This document shows, piece after piece, positions 6,731 to 10,021 of a stretch of DNA of 10,021 bases. Location: positions 1 through 10,021 of the forward strand of contig CAMLNB010000131.1 in the NCBI GenBank assembly GCA_946481205.1. The letters are read 5' to 3'. The position numbers were made by a program, and so were the translations under genes. Under the pieces are notes generated by a model, which was not told where the DNA came from, ran no database searches, and was given only the letters and a program-made list of their open reading frames with translations. Source of the stretch: an uncultured Kangiella sp. (GTDB taxonomy: Bacteria > Pseudomonadota > Gammaproteobacteria > Enterobacterales > DSM-103792). The number at the start of each line of letters is the position of its first letter. Within the stretch, counting starts at the first letter, position 1.

Positions 6731-7681
6731 ATGATCAAAGCATGGCTTGCCATCGTTGCCGGGGTACTGGTCACGCCGGTGTTTGCGCTGGAATTCCGCA
6801 GCCAAGCAGTTGAGCTGAAATTGCCGGATGCCACTTTGCGCGGCACGCTGGAGCAGCCGCTGACGACCGCGCCAGTGCCGGTGGCGTTGATCATCGCCGG
6901 CTCCGGCCCGACCGATCGCAATGGCAACAGCAAGCTGATTCCGGGCGCCAACAACAGTCTGCAACTGTTGGCGCAGCAACTGGCGCGTGAGGGCATTGCC
7001 ACGCTGCGCTATGACAAGCGTGGCGTTGGTGAAAGCGAATGGCCGCAGCCGGATGAAAGCAAGCTGCGGCTCGACAGTTTGGTTAACGATGCCGATGCCT
7101 GGTTGGCTGAATTGGAGCGGCGTGGTTTCGCCAAACCGTTCGTGATTGGCCACAGCGAAGGCGCTTTGCTGGCCACGTTGGCGGCGCAGCGTCGGCCACT
7201 GGCCGGCGTGGTGCTGTTGGCGGGCGCCGGCAGAGCCGCGGATGTGCTGATCCAGGAACAGTTGCAGAAACAGGCGCCGCAATTGCACGCCGACAGCGCA
7301 CGCATTCTCGCCGAGCTGAAAGCTGGCCGGCGGGTGGCCGAGGTGCCTGCCAATCTGATGAGCTTGTATCGACCGAGCGTGCAGCCGTATTTGCAGTCGT
7401 GGCTGCGTCGCGATCCGGCGCTTGAGCTTGGCAAGCTGAACATTCCGGCACTGACGATTTCCGGCGACGCCGATATCCAAGTTGGCGCGGCCGATGCTGA
7501 AGCGCTCGCTGCCGTGCCGGGTGTAAAGGCACTGCGCATCGCCAACATGAATCATGTGCTCAAGCAGGTTGCGCCGGCCGATATGGCCGCTCAACAGCTC
7601 AGCTACAGTGACCCCAGCAAACCCTTGGCGCCAGAGCTGGTGCCGGCGCTGGTTCGGTTTATCCGCGGGAGTACGCCGTGA
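6731..7681 (+). CDS. Exported alpha/beta hydrolase
   Basis: 316 residues from ATG 6731, chosen because GGGAGAGG lies just upstream and translation from it gives a clean signal peptide (1-19, cleaved after VFA). In-frame TTG 6695 and ATG 6698 would add 11 or 12 charged residues ahead of the signal. The fold is an alpha/beta hydrolase (serine esterase or peptidase-like): oxyanion loop G57-S58-G59-P60-T61-D62, YDKRGVGES (94-102), nucleophile elbow G140-H141-S142-E143-G144, acid GDAD (D246 or D248) and N274-H275 as catalytic His. The likely site of action is the periplasm or secreted space; the substrate is unknown. The layout resembles the dienelactone hydrolase/'YdjP-like' esterases. It sits between the DUF4177 and RHH genes, overlapping the latter by four bases. 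Confidence 0.9.
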   Translation: MIKAWLAIVAGVLVTPVFALEFRSQAVELKLPDATLRGTLEQPLTTAPVPVALIIAGSGPTDRNGNSKLIPGANNSLQLLAQQLAREGIATLRYDKRGVGESEWPQPDESKLRLDSLVNDADAWLAELERRGFAKPFVIGHSEGALLATLAAQRRPLAGVVLLAGAGRAADVLIQEQLQKQAPQLHADSARILAELKAGRRVAEVPANLMSLYRPSVQPYLQSWLRRDPALELGKLNIPALTISGDADIQVGAADAEALAAVPGVKALRIANMNHVLKQVAPADMAAQQLSYSDPSKPLAPELVPALVRFIRGSTP

Positions 7682-7878
7682 GCAAAAAGGCTTTCGCCCT
7701 GCGGGTTGATGCCCAAATCCTCGATGCCATGCAGCGCTGGGCCGACGATGATCTGCGCAGCCTGAATGCCCAGATCGAGTGGGCGCTGCGCGAGGCGCTG
7801 CGCCGGTCCGGTCGAGTCAAAGCCGCCGCCATCGATCCGGTACCCTTGTCCGGTCCGGAAGACGGCGAGCCGGGCTGA
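7678..7878 (+). CDS. Arc-like ribbon-helix-helix DNA-binding protein
   Basis: 66 residues from GTG 7678, whose GTGA overlaps the TGA of the hydrolase; GCGGGAG precedes at six-base spacing. It has the RHH layout: basic N-terminal beta-strand KKAFALRV (3-10), helix A from DAQILDAMQRWADDD (11-25), turn at R27-S28-L29-N30, helix B AQIEWALREALRRSG (31-45), then a short Pro-rich tail. The SLNAQIEWALREAL pattern is typical of Arc/MetJ-type repressors, which dimerise to insert a beta-ribbon in the DNA major groove. Annotation pipelines often label such proteins HicB- or antitoxin-like, but no toxin gene is adjacent. Co-translation with the operon and the paired boxes at 5541-5560 suggest it represses this operon. 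Confidence 0.88.
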   Translation: MSKKAFALRVDAQILDAMQRWADDDLRSLNAQIEWALREALRRSGRVKAAAIDPVPLSGPEDGEPG

Positions 7879-8031
7879 CGCCGCCCCGACAACGCTGCCG
7901 TCTCTCGGCGGCAACATGGATGCGGCTCGGATGACGACGGTCGTCAATTGGCCGCCGGCCGTCCGGCCATGCTGTTGTGATGGCGGCCAAGGCCGCAGAA
8001 TTCCCTCATGAAAGAACGCGGAGAATGAAGG
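7879..8031 (+). other. Short intergenic gap with inverted repeats
   Basis: 153 bp between the RHH and DUF4019 genes. It contains the palindrome gacgac-g-gtcgtc (around 7932-7944) and gcggcc-aa-ggccgc (7983-7996), neither followed by a T tract. No copy of the ATATCAA box is present. Whether the DUF4019 gene is on the same transcript cannot be decided from sequence. Confidence 0.35.
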
Positions 8032-8436
8032 ATGCGTATCTGCTTTGCCTTGTTGCTGCTGATCCTGGCGCCACTGGCTCTGGCCAGCGAGAAATCCGAT
8101 GCCGCGGTGACCAGTGGGTCGCAATGGCTGCGCAAGCTGGATCACGGCGAATACCAGACGGCGTATAGCGGCGCTGGTCAATTGCTGCGCCAGAAAGTCG
8201 CATTCGACGCTTGGCAGGCAGCGGTCGAGAAGGCACGCAAGCCGCTCGGCATGGTGCACAAGCGCGAGTTGATTTACGGCGCGCTGGAAAAGCAGCTGCC
8301 CGGCATCGGCCCCGGCGAATATGCCCAGCTGCGCTTTCGTACCGATTTCGCCAGCAAGTACGAGGTGGTCGAGCACCTGACCCTGATGCTGGAAGACGAC
8401 GGCCAGTGGCGGCTGATCGGGTATTCGGTTCAGTGA
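8032..8436 (+). CDS. DUF4019 domain exported protein
   Basis: 134 residues from ATG 8032, with GGAGA seven bases upstream. Residues 1-18 form a signal peptide (MRIC, hydrophobic core, cleavage after LALA). The rest fits DUF4019: WLRKLDHGEYQTAY (32-45), W61 in FDAWQAAVEKAR, PLGMVHKREL (71-80), LPGIGPGEYAQLRFRTDFA (89-107), and the closing DDGQWRLIGYSV (122-133). Proteins of this family are small, secreted or periplasmic, and uncharacterised; the fold resembles the NTF2-like cone only by general impression. It follows the SPFH/RHH cluster on the same strand after 153 bp, so it may be functionally linked or independent. Confidence 0.85.
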   Translation: MRICFALLLLILAPLALASEKSDAAVTSGSQWLRKLDHGEYQTAYSGAGQLLRQKVAFDAWQAAVEKARKPLGMVHKRELIYGALEKQLPGIGPGEYAQLRFRTDFASKYEVVEHLTLMLEDDGQWRLIGYSVQ

Positions 8437-8512
8437 CGCCGGCCCGGCTCGTGTGGCTTCCGGCAAATGGCGTCCCGCTTATGACTTCATGGCGGGTTCA
8501 TTGAATTGTCGC

Positions 8513-8542
8513 TTGACGGCCTTTGTCAGGCTCAGGTAGTTT
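8513..8542 (+). promoter_or_regulatory. Candidate promoter of the DAHP synthase leader
   Basis: TTGACG (8513-8518) with TAGTTT (8537-8542) at 18-bp spacing. This would place the start near 8549, practically at the leader-peptide ATG (8550). A competing choice is TTATGA (8479-8484) with TTGAAT (8501-8506) at 16 bp, starting near 8513 and giving a normal leader. Neither is strong. Confidence 0.3.
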
Positions 8543-8549
8543 CCATCTC

Positions 8550-8627
8550 ATGAACGCACGCACTCACATCAACAAGGTCTGGCGCTGGTGGTGGCAACAC
8601 CCTCAGGCGGGCCTGCGTGCGCGTTAA
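8550..8627 (+). CDS. Trp leader peptide 1 (25 residues)
   Basis: A short open frame from ATG 8550 to TAA 8625-8627. It contains W11-R12-W13-W14-W15, four Trp in five codons (8580-8594), a density that chance does not explain. It ends in a basic tail (GLRAR). The peptide acts as a sensor: a ribosome short of charged tRNA-Trp stalls on these codons. The ribosome site is weak (AGG at 8534-8536, 13 bases away). It is followed by a segment (8607-8614) able to pair with the terminator's left arm, as needed for attenuation. Confidence 0.85.
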   Translation: MNARTHINKVWRWWWQHPQAGLRAR

Positions 8628-8698
8628 TCCCCGGTGTGAAGCCGCGAATTAACGGCAGAAGTTTGCAAAGGCCCGCTTGATGCGGGCCTTTTTGTTTT
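8553..8698 (+). promoter_or_regulatory. Trp attenuator 1 (pause, antiterminator, terminator)
   Basis: Mutually exclusive pairings can be drawn. 1:2 pause hairpin: aacgc-acgca (8553-8562) with tgcgt (8614-8618) and gcgtt (8621-8625), with a 2-base bulge. 2:3 antiterminator: gcgggcct (8607-8614) with aggcccgc (8669-8676), 8 pairs. 3:4 terminator: 8667-8691. Segment 2 begins 13 bases after the last Trp codon and lies within ribosome reach of the stop codon, so stalling on Trp frees it and full translation masks it. This is the standard attenuation logic of trp leaders. Confidence 0.75.
8667..8698 (+). terminator. Attenuator terminator 1
   Basis: Perfect 10-bp stem aaaggcccgc (8667-8676) / gcgggccttt (8682-8691), 5-base loop, then the T-rich tttttgtttt. 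Rho-independent. It precedes no gene stop of its own, only the leader peptide, so it acts as a conditional terminator. Confidence 0.9.
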
Positions 8699-8732
8699 CC
8701 GACTTTTCACTGCAGCTAACGAGAACCACAGC

Positions 8733-8822
8733 ATGAACCTGACAACCCTTTGCCTCAACAACCTGCGCGGCTGGCGCTGGTGGTGGCATGTCCGCACGCG
8801 GGCAGGGGGCGTCATGCGCTGA
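8733..8822 (+). CDS. Trp leader peptide 2 (29 residues)
   Basis: A second short open frame, ATG 8733 to TGA 8820-8822, again with W14-R15-W16-W17-W18 (codons 8772-8786). It shares the 18-base stretch ctggcgctggtggtggca with leader 1 (8579-8596 and 8771-8788), but its ends differ. The start has only a weak ribosome site (CGAGAA at about 8720-8725). Confidence 0.85.
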   Translation: MNLTTLCLNNLRGWRWWWHVRTRAGGVMR

Positions 8823-8879
8823 AAAAGCGTCTGTATCCACCTGAAAAGGCCCGCGTACCCCGCGGGCCTTTTTGTTTTT
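8762..8879 (+). promoter_or_regulatory. Trp attenuator 2 (pause, antiterminator, terminator)
   Basis: 1:2: cctgc (8762-8766) with gcagg (8802-8806) and gcgg (8767-8770) with ccgc (8792-8795), putting the Trp codons in the loop. 2:3: cgcgggc (8797-8803) with gcccgcg (8849-8855), 7 pairs. 3:4: terminator at 8844-8872. Segment 2 starts 11 bases after the last Trp codon, the same geometry as attenuator 1. Confidence 0.75.
8844..8879 (+). terminator. Attenuator terminator 2
   Basis: Perfect 12-bp stem aaaaggcccgcg (8844-8855) / cgcgggcctttt (8861-8872), 5-base loop, then tttttgttttt. It shares the ggcccgc core and T-tract pattern with terminator 1, and is longer and likely stronger. It lies 87 bp before the DAHP synthase start. 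Confidence 0.9.
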
Positions 8880-8966
8880 AGCCCGCAGGAAAGCTGGCGA
8901 AGCCAAAGAAAGCGTCATTTCACAAACCGAATTGAAACACCAACTATCAAGACAAGGAGTAACACC

Positions 8967-9980
8967 ATGATCGTCGTTCTGAAACCTGAAGCCTCGGAAG
9001 CCGATGCCTTCCGTTTGATGCAACAAATCGAAGCGCGTGGTTTGAAGCCGCTGTATATGCCGGGCGTTGAGCGGGTCGTCCTCGGTGCGCTCGGTGATGA
9101 GCGCGTGCTGAATGAACTGAACCTCGAAGGTGATCCGCTGGTCGAGTCGGTCAAGCCGATTCTGACGCCGTACAAGCTGGTCAGCCGCGACATGCGCGGT
9201 CACGACACCGTGGTCAATATCGGCAATGTCGCCATCGGCGGCGAGCGCCTGGTCGTGGTCGGTGGGCCGTGTGCAGTCGAAAGCGAAGATCAGCTGCGCG
9301 AAACCGCCGCGGCGGCCAAAGACGCGGGCGCTCGTGCGCTGCGTGGCGGTGCGTACAAGCCGCGTAGTTCGCCGTACAGCTTTCAGGGCCATGGTGAAGA
9401 CGGTTTGAATCTGCTGCAGAAAATTTCCGGCGAAACCGGTCTGCCAACCATTTCGGAAGTGATGGACACCGGCGATGTCGGTTTGTTTGTCGAGAAGATC
9501 GATGCGCTGCAGATCGGTGCGCGCAATATGCAGAACTTCCGCTTGCTGCGCGCGGTCGGCGAAACCCGCAAACCAGTCGTGCTGAAGCGCGGTTTGTCCG
9601 CGACGATTGAAGAGCTGTTGTTGGCTGCCGAATACATTGTCGCCGCCGGCAACCCGAATGTGATTCTGTGCGAGCGAGGTATCCGCACCTTTGAGACGGC
9701 GACTCGTAACACCTTGGATCTGAATGCCGTCGCTTATCTCAAACGCAAAACCCATCTGCCGGTGATGGTCGATCCCTCGCACGGCACCGGCATTCGCGAG
9801 CTGGTCGCGCCGTTATCGAAAGCGGCGATTGCCTGCGGTGCCGATGGCTTGTTGATTGAAGTGCATCGCAACCCCGCGCAAGCGTTGTCCGATGGCAAAC
9901 AATCGCTGACGCCGCCGCAATTTGCCCAGCTGATGAAAGAGCTGAAGCTGGTCGCCGAAGCGGTTGGGAGAACGCTGTAA
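8967..9980 (+). CDS. aroF: 3-deoxy-7-phosphoheptulonate (DAHP) synthase, type I-beta
   Basis: Condenses phosphoenolpyruvate and erythrose 4-phosphate to DAHP, the first step of the shikimate pathway, in the cytoplasm. 337 residues from ATG 8967 (AAGGAG seven bases upstream). Residues 1-65 form a ferredoxin-like regulatory domain ([20 protein letters not shown]) as in the Thermotoga-type enzyme, a domain linked in that enzyme to feedback inhibition by aromatic amino acids; residues 75-337 form the TIM barrel. Metal ligands visible by motif: C102 in [11 protein letters not shown]272 in DPSHG, E298 in LIEVH and D309 in SDG. The substrate-binding [11 protein letters not shown] is at 131-141 and LKRG near 206-209. 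Length matches this subfamily. Transcription is probably controlled by the tandem Trp attenuators at 8550-8879. The next gene overlaps by one base. The symbol aroF follows common usage for this type; isozyme naming varies. Confidence 0.95.
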   Translation: MIVVLKPEASEADAFRLMQQIEARGLKPLYMPGVERVVLGALGDERVLNELNLEGDPLVESVKPILTPYKLVSRDMRGHDTVVNIGNVAIGGERLVVVGGPCAVESEDQLRETAAAAKDAGARALRGGAYKPRSSPYSFQGHGEDGLNLLQKISGETGLPTISEVMDTGDVGLFVEKIDALQIGARNMQNFRLLRAVGETRKPVVLKRGLSATIEELLLAAEYIVAAGNPNVILCERGIRTFETATRNTLDLNAVAYLKRKTHLPVMVDPSHGTGIRELVAPLSKAAIACGADGLLIEVHRNPAQALSDGKQSLTPPQFAQLMKELKLVAEAVGRTL

Positions 9981-10021
9981 TGGCAGCCGTGCTTGCGCCA
10001 GCCCGCGCCGATTATCGGGTG
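9980..10021 (+). CDS. Unidentified gene, 5' end only (partial)
   Basis: ATG 9980-9982 shares its A with the TAA of the DAHP synthase gene (TAATG), with GGGAG at 9966-9970 nine bases upstream, so it is probably translationally coupled. Only 14 codons are in the window ([14 protein letters not shown]), too few to identify. Another aromatic-pathway enzyme is a plausible guess from position only. Confidence 0.6.
   Translation, partial: MAAVLAPARADYRV

Noticed and set aside
5605..7594. Long minus-strand frames opposite the SPFH and hydrolase genes
   Set aside because: Typical GC-rich antisense shadows; no motifs, and the plus-strand genes are certain.
7678..7878. Antitoxin of a toxin-antitoxin pair
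   Set aside because: The RHH fold could suggest this, but no toxin-like small gene is adjacent; the partners are SPFH, DUF4177 and hydrolase genes.
7603..8466. 287-residue minus-strand frame across RHH and DUF4019
   Set aside because: It spans two real plus-strand genes and their gap, with no recognisable protein features.
8475..8496. cccgc/gcggg hairpin after the DUF4019 gene as a terminator
   Set aside because: Only five pairs, a long loop and no proper T tract.
8649..9782. 377-residue minus-strand frame opposite DAHP synthase
   Set aside because: Shadow of the DAHP synthase gene, and it would run through the attenuator terminators.

Overview
The window reads as ordinary chromosome from a GC-rich gammaproteobacterium. 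The GlnRS is close to the E. coli sequence as I remember it, starts use clear AGGAG-type Shine-Dalgarno sites, and intrinsic terminators are frequent. Exact genus cannot be read from this sequence; a lineage near Xanthomonadales, Alteromonadales or an unclassified group is an inference. No tRNA, rRNA, CRISPR array, insertion sequence or phage gene is visible.

Layout. Positions 1-117 (+) are the tail of an SGNH/GDSL-type hydrolase, overlapping tail-to-tail with a minus-strand integral-membrane acyltransferase (52-1224). Next on the minus strand are an unrecognised, probably helical protein (1329-1982) with its own extended -10 promoter and terminator, a 92-residue extremely acidic protein (2394-2672) with its own terminator, glnS (2769-4448), and an exported repeat protein (4638-5312) built of 18-19-residue 'VNG' repeats, likely a small beta-helix, also with its own terminator. 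The acidic gene and glnS have no visible terminator between them and may be co-transcribed.

From 5532 everything runs on the plus strand. A promoter (TTGACA-N17-TATCAA) that overlaps two ATATCAA boxes 11 bp apart drives a tight cluster: an SPFH/band-7 membrane protein (5623-6480), a 63-residue DUF4177 protein (6507-6698), an exported alpha/beta hydrolase (6731-7681), and an Arc-like ribbon-helix-helix (RHH) protein (7678-7878) that starts inside the hydrolase stop codon. A DUF4019 exported protein (8032-8436) follows after 153 bp. The natural inference is that the RHH protein represses its own operon at the two boxes; the membrane and envelope proteins suggest an envelope role that I cannot define.

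Positions 8550-8879 hold the most striking regulatory element: two complete Trp attenuators in tandem. Each has a leader peptide containing Trp-Arg-Trp-Trp-Trp, an antiterminator segment just after the Trp codons, and a GC-rich terminator ending in a T tract. They precede a type I-beta DAHP synthase (8967-9980), the first enzyme of aromatic biosynthesis. A further gene begins at 9980, overlapping the DAHP synthase stop by one base, and runs off the window.
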